From Frateuria flava (GTDB lineage: Bacteria; Pseudomonadota; Gammaproteobacteria; Xanthomonadales; Rhodanobacteraceae), in NCBI RefSeq assembly GCF_017837635.1, contig NZ_JAGJRS010000031.1, positions 1 to 64,000 on the forward strand: DNA of 64,000 nucleotides, in the 5' to 3' direction. Under the pieces are notes generated by a model. It had not been told where the DNA came from. It saw nothing but the letters and a program-made list of their open reading frames with translations, and searched no databases. Both the position numbers and the translations under genes were made by a program. Of this stretch, positions 1-9,526 are shown one piece after another. Every line of letters starts with the position of its first letter. Position 1 is the first letter of the stretch.

Positions 1-11
1 ACCGCGCAGTA

Positions 12-117
12 CGGTCGCGCCCAAGGGCGCTCCTACAGGGACGTGCGCATCTGTAGGATTCCCCGCGACCGCGGGACCTGCCGCCCCGGGCGGTCGCGCA
101 CAGGGTGCGCTCCTGCA
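12..117. repeat. Two extragenic palindromes (family A)
   Basis: This stretch before the first gene holds two related elements. One half ends in the run GGGCGCTCCTACAGG. A second element runs from CTGTAGGA near base 51 to GTGCGCTCCTGCA near base 117. The same core (GTAGGAGCGC, GGTCGCGC and the reverse complements) recurs at about 12.86, 16.98, 46.77 and 52.46 kb, always outside genes. I see no coding gene in bases 1-130. Confidence 0.75.
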
Positions 118-130
118 ACGGCCGTGGGTG

Positions 131-775
131 TCAGGCGCCCGGGTCGAGCAGGGTGCCCAGTTCCTCGGGCGTGGCGGCGATCGCCGCGGCGCCGGCCTGT
201 TCCAGCTCCGTGCGGCTGCCGAAGCCCCACAGGACGCCGATGCCCCGCACGCGGTTGGCTACCGCGCCTTCGATGTCGAAGTGGCGGTCGCCGATCATCA
301 CGGTTTCTTCCGCCGTCGCGCCGAAATCGGCCATGGCAGCGGCGATCATGTCCGCCTTCTCGCTGTGCGCACTGGACGGGTCGGGCCCGTACAGACGCAG
401 GAACGCGTGGCCGAACGGCAACTGCGCCAGGATTGGCTCGGCATGCCGATGCGGCTTGCCGGTGACGATGGCCAACTGATGCCCCGCGTCGAGCAGGCGT
501 CCGATCAGTGGCTCGATGCCCGGATAGACGCTGTGCTCGCGCCAGCCGTGCACATCGAAGCGCTCGTGGTAATGCTCGACCGCCGCCTCGACCCGCGCCG
601 TGTCATGGCCCAGCAGCGGCGCGAAGCTGTGCCGCAGCGGCGGGCCGATCCAGCGGCGCAGTTCCTCCGTGCTCGGGATCGCCACGCGCAGGCGCTCCAG
701 CGCGTGCTTCACGCACGCGGTAATGCCGTGCTCGGAATCGATCAGCGTGCCGTCGAGGTCGAAAAGGCAGAGCAT
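131..775 (-). CDS. HAD-family phosphatase (phosphoglycolate phosphatase-like)
   Basis: A 214-residue HAD hydrolase. The N-terminal motif FDLDGTL at residues 5-11 supplies the nucleophile and acid aspartates. IVTGKP near residue 103 gives the second and third motif region, and MIGDRHFDIEGA near 160 is the acidic metal motif. The helical cap between them is typical of the Gph/PGMB group. Its start overlaps the stop of pgk by one base (TGATG), so the two are translationally coupled. A role in clearing 2-phosphoglycolate or another small phosphate ester next to a glycolytic gene is plausible. Substrate cannot be read from sequence: pyrophosphatase PpaX-like or nucleotidase activity are alternatives. 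Confidence 0.85.
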   Translation of the reverse strand: MLCLFDLDGTLIDSEHGITACVKHALERLRVAIPSTEELRRWIGPPLRHSFAPLLGHDTARVEAAVEHYHERFDVHGWREHSVYPGIEPLIGRLLDAGHQLAIVTGKPHRHAEPILAQLPFGHAFLRLYGPDPSSAHSEKADMIAAAMADFGATAEETVMIGDRHFDIEGAVANRVRGIGVLWGFGSRTELEQAGAAAIAATPEELGTLLDPGA

Positions 776-1953
776 CAGCCGTCCGCGCGTGCCTTGAGCG
801 CGGCCACCGCCGGCAGTTCCTTGCCTTCGAGGAATTCCAGGAACGCGCCGCCGCCAGTGGAGATGTAGGACACCTTGTCGGCGATGCCGTACTTGTCCAC
901 CGCGGCCAGCGTGTCGCCACCACCGGCGATCGAGAACGCCTTGGAGCCGGCGATCGCATGCGCCAGCGTCTCGGTGCCCTTGCCGAACGCATCGAATTCG
1001 AACACGCCGACCGGACCATTCCAGACCACCGTGCCGGCGTTGGCGATCAATTCGGCGTAGCGGCGCGCGGTCTCCGGCCCGATATCCAGGATCATCTCGC
1101 CGTCCTTGACCGCATCGACGGGCTTGACCGTGGCCGAGGCGTTGGCGGAGAACTCCGGCGCCACCACCACGTCGACCGGCAGCGGAACCTCGGCGCCGCG
1201 GCGCTTGGCGTCGGCGATGACTTTCTTCGCCGCGTCGAGCAGGTCGGGCTCGTACAGCGAGTTGCCGACGCCGTAGCCGGCGGCCGCGATGAAGGTGTTG
1301 GCGATGCCGCCGCCGACGATCAGCTGGTCGACCTTGCCGATCAGGTTGTCGAGCAGGGTGAGCTTGGTCGACACCTTGGAGCCGGCCACGATCGCCAGCA
1401 GCGGGTGCGCCGGCTGTTCCAGCGCCTTGCCCAGCGCGTCCAGCTCGGCCGACAGCAGCGGACCGGCGGCGACCTGCGGGGCGAAGCGGATCACGCCATG
1501 GGTGGAGGCCTGCGCACGGTGCGCGGTGCCGAAGGCATCCATGACGAACACGTCGCACAGCGCGGCGTATTTCTTCGACAGCGCCTCGTCGTCCTTGCCC
1601 TCGCCGACGTTCATGCGGCAGTTCTCCAGCACCACCACCTCGCCCTCGGCGACGTCGACGCCGTCGAGGTAGTCGGCGACCAGGCGCACCGGCGTGCCGA
1701 GCTTGTCGCCGAGCCACCTGGCGACCGGCGCGAGCGAGGACTCGGCGTCGAACTGGCCTTCCTTCGGACGGCCCAGGTGCGAGATCACCATCACCTTCGC
1801 GCCCGCGTCCCGCGCGGCCTTGATGGTCGGCAGGGCCGCGTCCAGGCGCTGGGTCGAGGTGATGCGGCCGTCATCGATCGGCACGTTCAGGTCTTCGCGG
1901 ATCAGCACGCGCTTGCCGCGCAGCTCCAGATCGCTCATGCGGGTGATGGACAC
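775..1953 (-). CDS. pgk: Phosphoglycerate kinase
   Basis: Phosphoglycerate kinase transfers phosphate from 1,3-bisphosphoglycerate to ADP in glycolysis and runs in reverse in gluconeogenesis. The 392-residue product has the family N-terminus ([12 protein letters not shown]), the substrate-binding SHLGRPKEG, the ADP-binding GSKVSTKL region and the C-terminal GGGDT loop. I chose the GTG at 1953 over the ATG at 1938. It has AGGAG seven bases upstream, and its product ([11 protein letters not shown]) aligns with the E. coli N-terminus MSVIKMTDLDL. The HAD phosphatase follows directly in the same operon. No gap gene adjoins it, unlike many pgk loci. Confidence 0.96.
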   Translation of the reverse strand: MSITRMSDLELRGKRVLIREDLNVPIDDGRITSTQRLDAALPTIKAARDAGAKVMVISHLGRPKEGQFDAESSLAPVARWLGDKLGTPVRLVADYLDGVDVAEGEVVVLENCRMNVGEGKDDEALSKKYAALCDVFVMDAFGTAHRAQASTHGVIRFAPQVAAGPLLSAELDALGKALEQPAHPLLAIVAGSKVSTKLTLLDNLIGKVDQLIVGGGIANTFIAAAGYGVGNSLYEPDLLDAAKKVIADAKRRGAEVPLPVDVVVAPEFSANASATVKPVDAVKDGEMILDIGPETARRYAELIANAGTVVWNGPVGVFEFDAFGKGTETLAHAIAGSKAFSIAGGGDTLAAVDKYGIADKVSYISTGGGAFLEFLEGKELPAVAALKARADG

Positions 1954-2135
1954 GGCGCCACTCCTGGGAAAAAAGGGGATTGCAATTCGACCGGATGCAC
2001 CCGTGCAGGGCGCGAACCGCCTATTGTCCGGCGCGCGTTGCCATGATGCAACGCGGCAACCGGCGCGCGCCGTCCCGCCAGCGAGCGGGCACGGCGCAGA
2101 GCCCACGCACCGCGAAGCAACAAGGCCAAGCTCGC

Positions 2136-2215
2136 GTAGGGTGGGCTTCAGCCCACCATGTCCCACCGCGATGCCGGGCGTCAGCCCTGCAATGGTGGGC
2201 AGAAGCCATCCTGCG
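2136..2215. repeat. Extragenic palindrome (family B) in the pgk-maiA gap
   Basis: The 349-base divergent gap between pgk and maiA holds a GTAGGGTGGGCTTC/AGCCCACC palindrome at 2136-2157, followed by a degenerate second arm (GGTGGGCAGAAGCC, about 2194-2207). The same element appears in clean form at 62778-62836 and in degraded form at 59379-59437. A separate small hairpin, CGCGTTGC-N6-GCAACGCG, lies at 2034-2055 nearer pgk. I see no gene in the gap. Confidence 0.75.
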
Positions 2216-2302
2216 ATGGCCGCAGGGCCCACGTTGCCGGCGGTGACACCCGTGGCGCCCGCCCGGTTTATCCTGCCGGCCACTATCGACAGGAGAATCT
2301 CC

Positions 2303-2962
2303 ATGGCAGCGGAACTGTTGGCGTTGTACGGCTACTGGCGCTCCAGCGCGGTGTACCGCGTGCGCATCGCGCTCAACCTCAAGGGGCTGCGCTACGAGAC
2401 ACGACCGGTGCACCTGCTGCGCGACGGTGGCGAGCAGCACGGCGACGCCTACCGCGCGTTGAACCCGCAGCAGCTGATTCCCTGCCTGCGTGACGGCGAG
2501 CGGGTGATCACCCAGTCGATGGCGATCATGGAATATCTGGAAGAAACCGTGCCCGAACCGCCGCTGCTGCCGGCCGATGCGCGCAGCCGCGCCCGCGTGC
2601 GTGCGCTGGCGCTGGCGCTGGCCTGCGACATCCATCCGCTGGGCAACCTGCGCGTGCTGCAGTACCTGGAAGGAAAGCTGGGCGCAGACGAGGGTCAGAA
2701 GCTGGCGTGGTCGCGGCACTGGATCGAAACCGGCTTCGATGCGCTGGAGGCGATGCTGGCCCACAGCAGCGCCACCGGTCGCTACTGCCACGGCGACACT
2801 CCCGGCCTGGCCGACGCCTGCCTGGTGCCGCAGGTCTACAACGCGCTGCGCTGGCAGCTGCCGATGGAGCGCTGGCCGACGATCGAGCGCATCCACGCCG
2901 CGTGCAACGAACTGGAGGCGTTCCAGCGGGCCATGCCCGAGCGCCAGCCGGACGCGCCGTAG
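2303..2962 (+). CDS. maiA: Maleylacetoacetate isomerase / zeta-class glutathione S-transferase
   Basis: A 219-residue zeta-class GST. The family isomerizes maleylacetoacetate to fumarylacetoacetate in tyrosine/phenylalanine breakdown, using glutathione. The N-terminal thioredoxin-like half has [25 protein letters not shown] and the glutathione-binding [11 protein letters not shown]. The C-terminal helical half has the [14 protein letters not shown] motif. The usual Ser-Ser-Cys near residue 15 reads Ser-Ser-Ala here, so the cysteine is absent while the catalytic serine is kept. The ATG has AGGAG eight bases upstream. No other tyrosine-catabolism gene is nearby, so maleylpyruvate isomerase or a general GST role remains possible. 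Confidence 0.85.
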   Translation: MAAELLALYGYWRSSAVYRVRIALNLKGLRYETRPVHLLRDGGEQHGDAYRALNPQQLIPCLRDGERVITQSMAIMEYLEETVPEPPLLPADARSRARVRALALALACDIHPLGNLRVLQYLEGKLGADEGQKLAWSRHWIETGFDALEAMLAHSSATGRYCHGDTPGLADACLVPQVYNALRWQLPMERWPTIERIHAACNELEAFQRAMPERQPDAP

Positions 2963-2981
2963 GCGCTTCCCGGCTCTGCTT

Positions 2982-3125
2982 CCTCTCCCCTCCGGGGGAG
3001 GGTCGGCGTGAGGGCCGGGGCTCGCGGCGAACCTCCTTGCCAGGTCCTGCTTGCGCCCTGGGTGGCACCCGCTGCCTTGTCGTGGGGTGAACCTCTCACC
3101 CCAGCCCTCGCCCGGGGGAGGGGGA
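2982..3125. repeat. GC-rich hairpins downstream of maiA
   Basis: The 231-base convergent gap between maiA and the UspA gene carries two CTCTCCCCTCCGGGGGAG-like hairpins, at 2982-3003 and about 3093-3125. They are separated by GGGGTGA/TCACCCC arms. Elements of this shape are common between genes in high-GC proteobacteria and could also end transcription from both sides. There is no clear T-run. Confidence 0.55.
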
Positions 3126-3193
3126 GCGGATGGTTCGCCAAGTCCTCCTCCCGCAAGGGCGCATGTCGGCGGCCTACATGTACGACCGTGCGC

Positions 3194-4072
3194 TCACGCC
3201 GGTGCGCGCACCAGCAAGACGTCGGTGGGAATCGCCGGCACGATCCGTCGCGAGGTTCCACCTACCAGCAGGTGGAACGCCAGCCCGCGGCGGAAGGCGC
3301 TGATCACCACCAGGTCCGCCTCCTTCTCCACCACGTACTCGCGCAGCAGCACCTCCGGATGGCCATGCTCGACCAGCGACAGCACCTGCGCACGGACCTC
3401 GTCCGGTAGCGGCGTGTCGGCCAGGAAGGACTGCATCGTCGCCATCTCCATCCGCGCCAGTTCCTCGCCGTGGCCCGCGTCGAGCCACAGCGACTTGTAG
3501 GGAATGTCCAGCACGTGCATCAGCGCCAGCCGGGCGGCCGGAAACCATCCGGCGGCAGCGGTCAGGCCATGCCGCGACTCGACGGTGAAATCGGTACCCA
3601 CCAGCACGTGCGCATAAGCGCCGTGCGGGCGCTCGCGCACCACCAGCAACGAGGCGGGCGATCTGCGCAGCAGGAACTCCGTGACGTGGCCGAGCGTGCC
3701 GTGTGCCAGCGTTTCCCCAGCGCCGAGCACGATCAGTTCGCAGCGCTCGCGCGTGGCGGTGTCCAGGAGGGTGGCGGCCGGGTCGCCCTCGATCACGTGC
3801 AGCACCAGGCCGGCCGCGTCGTCCCCGAGGTCACGACGAAGCTGCCGCTCGGCCACCGCCGCGGTGGTCGGTGCATGCCGCCAGGAGGGCGCCGGCATCG
3901 TGGGCCAGCTGTCTTCATTGCCCGCGGCCAACACGTGCACGACGTGCAGCGTGGCCTGCCATTGCCGGGCCAGTTGCACGGCGCGGTCCACCGCGCGATC
4001 GCAACGGCTGCTCAAGTCGGTCGCCAGCAGGATCCGCTGCGGCGGCGCCGGTGACGTGACGGGTTCGTTCAT
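3194..4072 (-). CDS. Tandem universal stress protein (UspA family)
   Basis: The 292-residue product consists of two UspA folds in a row. The first covers about residues 12-150 (RILLATDLSSRCDRAVDRA at its start, IVLGAGE near its end). The second covers about 151-290 (HVLVGTDFTVES, then LVVISAFRRG). The ATP-binding G-x2-G-x9-G-S/T pattern is only loosely kept: GAGE...GHVTEFLLRRS in repeat one and SAFRRG...GGTSRRI in repeat two. Such proteins support survival under starvation or respiratory stress. The gene has a good GGGAGAG ribosome-binding site. It is divergent from the Mrp operon across a 195-base gap, where I could not assign promoters firmly. Confidence 0.88.
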   Translation of the reverse strand: MNEPVTSPAPPQRILLATDLSSRCDRAVDRAVQLARQWQATLHVVHVLAAGNEDSWPTMPAPSWRHAPTTAAVAERQLRRDLGDDAAGLVLHVIEGDPAATLLDTATRERCELIVLGAGETLAHGTLGHVTEFLLRRSPASLLVVRERPHGAYAHVLVGTDFTVESRHGLTAAAGWFPAARLALMHVLDIPYKSLWLDAGHGEELARMEMATMQSFLADTPLPDEVRAQVLSLVEHGHPEVLLREYVVEKEADLVVISAFRRGLAFHLLVGGTSRRIVPAIPTDVLLVRAPA

Positions 4073-4267
4073 GCGCGCTCTCCCGGGTCGCGGTTGGGGG
4101 CGTGGCGGCCTGCCCGACTATAGAGCTTTCCGGGGGCGTGAGGCGGCCTGTAGACTCGGTCCGACGGCCTTCCACCAGCACCCGTGCGCCCCGTTCCCCC
4201 AACGGATGCGCCGCGGGTGTTCGCGCACCGCCGCGCCGGTGGGCGCCCCTCCACGAACGGTGGCCTG

Positions 4268-7156
4268 ATGCCCTACGACACAGCCTCGCTCGCCATCCTC
4301 TGCCTGCCGTTCGCGGCAAGCCTGGTGGCGCCGTGGTTGCGCGGGCGTCGGGCGGCGACCGCATGGATGCTGGTCACCGCGGCGGTCGGGCTGGTGTTGT
4401 CGGCGGCGTTGCATCCGGCCCTGGCCGACGGCACGGCGCTGCGCAGCGTGATCCCCTGGGTGCCGTCGCTGGGACTGGAACTGGTGCTGCGGGTGGACGG
4501 CTTTTCCTGGCTGTTCCTGATGCTGGTCTGCGGCATCGGCCTGCTGGTGGGCATGTACGCGCGCTACTACATGCCGCCGGAGGACCCGCTCTCGCGCTTC
4601 TATGCGCTGCTGCTGGCCTTCATGGGTTCGATGCTGGGCGTGGTGATGTCCGGCAACGTGATCCAGCTGGTGTTCTTCTGGGAGCTGACCAGCCTGTTCT
4701 CGTTCCTGCTGATCGGCTACTGGAACCAGGGCGCCTCGGCGCGCGAGGGCGCGCGCATGGCGCTGATCGTCACCGCCGGCGGCGGCCTTTGCCTGTTCGC
4801 CGGCATGATGCTGCTGGGGCGCATCGCCGGCAGTTACGACCTGGATGTGATCCTGGCCGCTGGCGAGCGCGTGCGGGCCTCGACGCTGTACACGCCGATG
4901 CTGGTGCTGGTGCTGCTGGGCGCGCTGACCAAGAGCGCGCAGTTCCCTTTCCACTTCTGGCTGCCGCAGGCGATGTCCGCGCCCACGCCGGTGTCCTCGT
5001 TCCTGCACTCGGCGACGATGGTCAAGGCCGGGGTGTTCCTGTTGCTGCGCTTCTGGCCGGTGCTCTCGGGCACCGATGCCTGGTTCTGGATCGTTGGCGG
5101 CGCGGGCCTGCTCAGCCTGCTGCTGGGCGCGGCGGCGGCGGTGTTCCAGCGCGACCTCAAGGCCGTGCTGGCCTATTCGACGATCAGCCACCTGGGCCTG
5201 ATCACCATGCTGCTGGGCCTGGGCAGCGCATTGGGTGCGGTGGCGGCGATCTTCCATATCGTCAACCACGCCACCTTCAAGGCGTCGCTGTTCATGGCCG
5301 CCGGCGCGGTCGACCACGAGGCCGGCACGCGCGACCTGCGCCGGCTCGGCGGCCTGCGCCACGCGATGCCGATCACCGCCACGCTCGCGGTGATCGCCGC
5401 CGCAGCGATGGCCGGCGTGCCGCTGCTCAACGGCTTCCTGTCGAAAGAGATGTTCTTCGCGGTGGCGGTGTCCACTCACCGCGGACCGGTGGTGGACGTG
5501 CTGACGGCCTCGATCGCGGTGCTGGCGAGCGCCTTTTCGGTGATCTACTCGCTGCGCTTCGTGGTGGGCGTGTTCTTCGGCCAGCCGCGCTCGGTGCTGC
5601 CGCGCCAGCCGCACGAGCCACCGCGCTGGATGCGCCTGCCGATCGGCCTGCTGGCGCTGGCCTGCGTGCTGGTGGGCGTGCTACCGGCGCGGGTGATCGG
5701 GCCGTTCCTGCACGCGGCGGCGCGCGCAGTGCTGGGCGAGGACACGCCGGCGTTCGACCTCAAGGTGTGGCACGGGCTGAACGCGCCGCTGCTGATGAGC
5801 GCAGTGGCGTTCGCCGCCGGTTGCGCGACCTACGCGGCGTTACGGCACTGGTTCGCCACGCGCGACACCGTGCCGCTGCTGGGGCGGCTGAGCGGGCGGC
5901 TGCTGTTCGAGCGCGTGCTGGCGCTGCTCACCTCCAGCCTGCCGGGCGCGCTGGAGGGCACCTTCCCCGGGCGCCGGCTGCAGCCGCAGCTCTTGCTGAT
6001 CGTGCTGGCGGCGATGGTCGCGGCGGGGCTTGCGATGTGGGGCACGCCACTGCGCTTCGGCCTGCGCGCCTCGGGCGTGGACCCGGCCTTCGCGCTGCTG
6101 TGGCTGCTCGGCGCCGCCTGCGCGGTGGGCGCCGCGTGGCAGGCCAAGTTCCACCGGCTGGCCGCACTGGTGCTTACCGGGGGCGCCGGGCTGGTGTCGT
6201 GCGTGAGCTTCCTGTGGCTGTCGGCGCCGGATCTGGCCGCGACCCAGCTGCTGGTAGAGGTGGTCACCACCATCGTGATCCTGCTCGGGCTGCGCTGGCT
6301 GCCCAAGCGCATCGCGGGGCTGGCGCTGGACACGTCGCGCGCGCGGTTTCGCCGTTACCGCGACGCGCTGGTCGCCGCTGGCGCCGGGCTGGGCCTGGCG
6401 GCGCTGGCCTACGCAGCGATGCGCCATCCGGTGGCCGACTCGATCTCGCACTTCTTCCTGGAGCGGGCCTACAGCGAAGGCGGCGGACACAACGTGGTCA
6501 ACGTGATCCTGGTCGATTTCCGCGGATTCGACACGCTGGGCGAGATCACCGTGCTGGCGATCGTGGCGCTTTCGGTCTTCGCGCTGTTGCGGCGCTTCCG
6601 CCCCGCCGTCGAGAGCGTGGACGCGCCCGCGCAACAGCGTCTGCAGGCGGCCTGGGACGCGGCGGCCGGTGCGGACGCGCGGCCGGCGCTGGCCGACTAC
6701 CTGCGCATCCCGGGGCTGATCATCCAGCTGATGGCGCCAGTGATCGTGCTGTTCGGCGTGCACCTGTTCCTGCGCGGGCACGATCTTCCCGGCGGCGGCT
6801 TTGCCGCCGGCATCACCGTGTCGGTGGCGCTGATCCTGCTGTACATGGCGCGGGGCGCGCGCTGGGTGGAGACGCGCCTGCGCGTGGCGCCGGTGCGCTG
6901 GATCGGCGCCGGCTTGCTGCTGGCGGTGGCGACCGGCCTGGGCTCGATGCTGCTGGGCTTTCCCTTCCTCACCTCGCACTCGCGCCACCTGACGCTGCCA
7001 CTGCTGGGCGAGCTGCCGCTGGCCTCGGCGATGCTGTTCGACCTGGGCGTGTTCTGCGTGGTGGTGGGCGCGACTTCGCTGATGCTGGTGGCGCTGGCGC
7101 ACCAGTCGTTGCGCCGGCCGCGTGCGCCCGCCGATGACGTCCCGGAGGATCGCTGA
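4268..7156 (+). CDS. mrpA: Mrp antiporter subunit A fused to subunit B
   Basis: The 962-residue membrane protein is the large subunit of the multi-subunit Na+(K+)/H+ antiporter. Residues 1 to about 650 form the complex-I-like proton-channel core, with the conserved Glu in FFWELTS and Lys in LTKSAQFPFHFWLP and HATFKA. A C-terminal MrpA extension follows (VVTTIVILLGL, DFRGFDTLGE). The last 150 residues, from about 812, are an MrpB domain (IQLMAPVIVLFGVHLFLRGH, PGGGFAAG). This AB fusion is the arrangement known from Sinorhizobium phaAB. The start at 4268 puts the first membrane segment at the N-terminus. A longer upstream reading would add an implausible Arg/Pro-rich leader. It heads a six-gene operon. 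Confidence 0.93.
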   Translation: MPYDTASLAILCLPFAASLVAPWLRGRRAATAWMLVTAAVGLVLSAALHPALADGTALRSVIPWVPSLGLELVLRVDGFSWLFLMLVCGIGLLVGMYARYYMPPEDPLSRFYALLLAFMGSMLGVVMSGNVIQLVFFWELTSLFSFLLIGYWNQGASAREGARMALIVTAGGGLCLFAGMMLLGRIAGSYDLDVILAAGERVRASTLYTPMLVLVLLGALTKSAQFPFHFWLPQAMSAPTPVSSFLHSATMVKAGVFLLLRFWPVLSGTDAWFWIVGGAGLLSLLLGAAAAVFQRDLKAVLAYSTISHLGLITMLLGLGSALGAVAAIFHIVNHATFKASLFMAAGAVDHEAGTRDLRRLGGLRHAMPITATLAVIAAAAMAGVPLLNGFLSKEMFFAVAVSTHRGPVVDVLTASIAVLASAFSVIYSLRFVVGVFFGQPRSVLPRQPHEPPRWMRLPIGLLALACVLVGVLPARVIGPFLHAAARAVLGEDTPAFDLKVWHGLNAPLLMSAVAFAAGCATYAALRHWFATRDTVPLLGRLSGRLLFERVLALLTSSLPGALEGTFPGRRLQPQLLLIVLAAMVAAGLAMWGTPLRFGLRASGVDPAFALLWLLGAACAVGAAWQAKFHRLAALVLTGGAGLVSCVSFLWLSAPDLAATQLLVEVVTTIVILLGLRWLPKRIAGLALDTSRARFRRYRDALVAAGAGLGLAALAYAAMRHPVADSISHFFLERAYSEGGGHNVVNVILVDFRGFDTLGEITVLAIVALSVFALLRRFRPAVESVDAPAQQRLQAAWDAAAGADARPALADYLRIPGLIIQLMAPVIVLFGVHLFLRGHDLPGGGFAAGITVSVALILLYMARGARWVETRLRVAPVRWIGAGLLLAVATGLGSMLLGFPFLTSHSRHLTLPLLGELPLASAMLFDLGVFCVVVGATSLMLVALAHQSLRRPRAPADDVPEDR

Positions 7157-7494
7157 TGGAACTGGTGCTAGCCCTGGCGATCGGCGTGCTGGCAGGCTGC
7201 GGGGTGTGGCTGCTGCTGCGCCCGCGCACGTTCCAGGTGATCATCGGGCTGACCCTGCTTTCGTATGCGGTCAACCTGTTCATCTTCTGCATTGGTGGTC
7301 TGCGCACGGGCGCGGACCCGGTGCTGCGCGACGGCGCCGATCTTTCGCAGTACACCGACCCGCTGCCGCAGGCGCTAGTGCTCACGGCGATCGTGATCGG
7401 CTTCGCCACCACGGCCTTGTTCCTGGTGGTGCTGCTCGCCTCGCGCGGGTTGACCGGCAACGACCACGTCGACGGCAAGGACGGCACGCCATGA
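7156..7494 (+). CDS. mrpC: Mrp antiporter subunit C
   Basis: A 112-residue protein with three membrane segments, homologous to NuoK of complex I. It shows the family pattern LRPRTFQVIIGLTLLSYAVNL and DPLPQALVLTAIVIGFATTA. The acidic residue that MrpC shares with NuoK is not obvious here. Its ATG overlaps the mrpAB stop (TGATG) and its own stop overlaps mrpD (ATGA). That implies coupled translation of stoichiometric subunits. Confidence 0.93.
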   Translation: MELVLALAIGVLAGCGVWLLLRPRTFQVIIGLTLLSYAVNLFIFCIGGLRTGADPVLRDGADLSQYTDPLPQALVLTAIVIGFATTALFLVVLLASRGLTGNDHVDGKDGTP

Positions 7495-9044
7495 GCGCGC
7501 ACCTGCTGGTCTGGCCGATCGTGCTGCCGCTGGCGGTCGGTGCGCTGCAATTGTTGCTGGGCGAACGCCGCCGCGGTGCGGTGGCGGCGCTGGGCGCGGC
7601 CTCCTGCGTGGCATTGGTGGGCCTGGCCGTGGCGCTGCTGTTGCGGGTGGGCGCGGGGGACGAACCTGCCGCGGTCTATCGCATCGGCGACTGGCCGGCG
7701 CGCTACGGCATCGTGCTGGTGGCCGACCGGCTCTCGGCGCTGATGCTACTTCTGACCGCCGTGCTGGCGCTGGCATTGCTGCCCAGCGCGCTGGGTCGGC
7801 GACGGCGGCCGGGCGGGCCGGTGCAGCCGCTGGTGCAGTTCCTGCTGATGGGGCTCAACGGTGCCTTCCTGGCCGGCGACCTGTTCAACCTGTTCGTGTT
7901 CTTCGAGGTGTTGCTGGCCGCCTCCTACGGGCTGGCGCTGTACCGGCCGGGCGCGCGGCGGGTCAGCGCCGGCATGCACTACATCGTGGTCAACCTGCTG
8001 GCCTCGATGCTGTTCCTGGTCGGGGTGAGCCTGATCTTCGGCGTCACCGGCACGCTCAACATGGCGGCGCTGGCGCAGCTGGTGCCACGGGTGCCGGACA
8101 ACACGCGCGCGCTGTTGCACGCCGGCGCGGCGATCCTGGGCATCGCCTTCCTGGTCAAGGCGGCGATGTGGCCGCTGGGTTTCTGGCTGCCGCGCACCTA
8201 CGCGGCCGCGCCGGCGCCAGTGGCGGCGATGTTCGCGGTGATGACCAAGGTCGGCGTGTATGTGCTGCTGCGGCTGAGCCTGCTGCTGTTCGGCGGCGGC
8301 GCCGGCGCCGCGTCCGCGCATTTCGGCGCCGGCTGGCTGCTGTGGGGCGGGATCGCGACGGTGGCAGTGGGCGTGGTCGGCATGCTGGGCGCGCGCGAGC
8401 TGGGCAAGCTCGCCGGCTACAACGTGCTGGTTTCCTCCGGCAGCCTGCTCGGCGCGGTCGGCCTGCAGCAGCCGGCGGTGACTGCCGGTGCACTGGCGTA
8501 CCTGGTCGTCTCGACGCTGGCGATCGCCGCGTTCTTCCTGCTCGCCGGGCTGATCGCGCCGCGCGAGGACGCCGAGGGCGCCTCGCTGCTGGAACCCTAC
8601 GATCCGACCGGCATGGCGCTCTACGCCGACGAGGACGAAAGCCAGGCCGGCCTGCCGGCGCCAGTGGCCTTGCTGGCCGCATGCTTTCTGGTCTGTGCGC
8701 TGGTGCTGGCGGGGTTGCCGCCACTGTCCGGCTTCCTGGCCAAGTTCGCGTTGCTGGCGCCGATGCTGGGCGGCGGCCCGGGCGCGGTGACCCTGTTCGC
8801 GCTGATCGTGGCGGCCGGCCTGTGCACGGTGATCGCGATGTGCCGTACCGGCATCCAGATCTTCTGGGCCGACGAGGACTGGGTGTTCCCGGCCATCCGC
8901 GCGGGCGAGGCGGCCTCGGTGGTGATCCTGCTGGCGCTGTGCCTGGGTCTGACCGTGCTGGCCGAGGCACCGCTGCGCTACCTGACCGATACGGCGGCGC
9001 AGTTGCATGCGCCGGCGCACTACATTCGCGCGGTGCTGCCGTGA
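7491..9044 (+). CDS. mrpD: Mrp antiporter subunit D
   Basis: The 517-residue polytopic protein is related to the NuoL/M/N antiporter-like subunits. It has the conserved glutamate in NLFVFFEVLLAASYGLALY, the channel lysine in FLVKAAMWPLGFWLP and the later lysine in GFLAKFALL. The ATG at 7491 is set by the four-base overlap with mrpC. Residues around 355-375 hold an acidic loop (PREDAEGAS...YADEDESQ) that I take to be cytoplasmic or periplasmic. MrpD works together with MrpA in proton/cation exchange. Confidence 0.93.
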   Translation: MSAHLLVWPIVLPLAVGALQLLLGERRRGAVAALGAASCVALVGLAVALLLRVGAGDEPAAVYRIGDWPARYGIVLVADRLSALMLLLTAVLALALLPSALGRRRRPGGPVQPLVQFLLMGLNGAFLAGDLFNLFVFFEVLLAASYGLALYRPGARRVSAGMHYIVVNLLASMLFLVGVSLIFGVTGTLNMAALAQLVPRVPDNTRALLHAGAAILGIAFLVKAAMWPLGFWLPRTYAAAPAPVAAMFAVMTKVGVYVLLRLSLLLFGGGAGAASAHFGAGWLLWGGIATVAVGVVGMLGARELGKLAGYNVLVSSGSLLGAVGLQQPAVTAGALAYLVVSTLAIAAFFLLAGLIAPREDAEGASLLEPYDPTGMALYADEDESQAGLPAPVALLAACFLVCALVLAGLPPLSGFLAKFALLAPMLGGGPGAVTLFALIVAAGLCTVIAMCRTGIQIFWADEDWVFPAIRAGEAASVVILLALCLGLTVLAEAPLRYLTDTAAQLHAPAHYIRAVLP

Positions 9045-9526
9045 GCCGCCTTGTGCCGCATCCGCTGATGGCCGGCTTCCTGCTGCTGGCCTGGCTGCTG
9101 CTGCAGCAGAGCCTGGCGCCGGGCACGCTGCTTGCCGGCCTGGCGATCGCGCTGGGCCTGGCCTGGGCGTTCGGCAAACTGCGGGCGCCGCCGGCGCGGG
9201 TTCGCAACGTGCCGCTGATGGTGCGGTTGCTGCTGCGGGTGATCGGCGACATCGTGCGCTCCAACCTGGCAGTGGCGGGCATCGTGCTGCGCCGGCGCGG
9301 TCGCTTCGTTTCCGGCTTCGTTCAGATCCCGCTGGAGCTCACCGATCCCTACGGCCTGGCTGCGCTGGCCTGCATCATCACCTCGACGCCAGGCACGATC
9401 TGGGTCGACCACGATTCGCGCCGCAACGTGCTGATGATCCACGTGCTGGACCTGGTCGACGAGTCGATCTGGATCGACACGATCAAGCGTCGCTACGAGC
9501 AACCGCTCAAGGAGATCTTCCAGTGA
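9041..9526 (+). CDS. mrpE: Mrp antiporter subunit E
   Basis: A 161-residue subunit with two or three N-terminal membrane segments and a cytosolic C-terminal half. It matches the MrpE family through LLRVIGDIVRSNLAVA and the stretch ACIITSTPGTIWVDHD. The start is a GTG that overlaps the mrpD stop (GTGA). The next in-frame ATG would remove part of the first membrane helix. Confidence 0.92.
   Translation: MSRLVPHPLMAGFLLLAWLLLQQSLAPGTLLAGLAIALGLAWAFGKLRAPPARVRNVPLMVRLLLRVIGDIVRSNLAVAGIVLRRRGRFVSGFVQIPLELTDPYGLAALACIITSTPGTIWVDHDSRRNVLMIHVLDLVDESIWIDTIKRRYEQPLKEIFQ

Noticed and set aside
131-1717. A 528-codon minus-strand frame joining Arg/Gly-rich sequence to the HAD phosphatase
   Set aside because: The upstream part is the antisense-free alternate frame of pgk. 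The real gene starts at the ATG at 775 that overlaps the pgk stop.
4102-7137. A 1011-codon plus-strand frame across the Mrp region, and long minus-strand frames opposite it
   Set aside because: Products are Arg/Ala/Gly-rich with no domain, typical of shadow frames in high-GC DNA. The mrpAB frame has clear membrane and family motifs.
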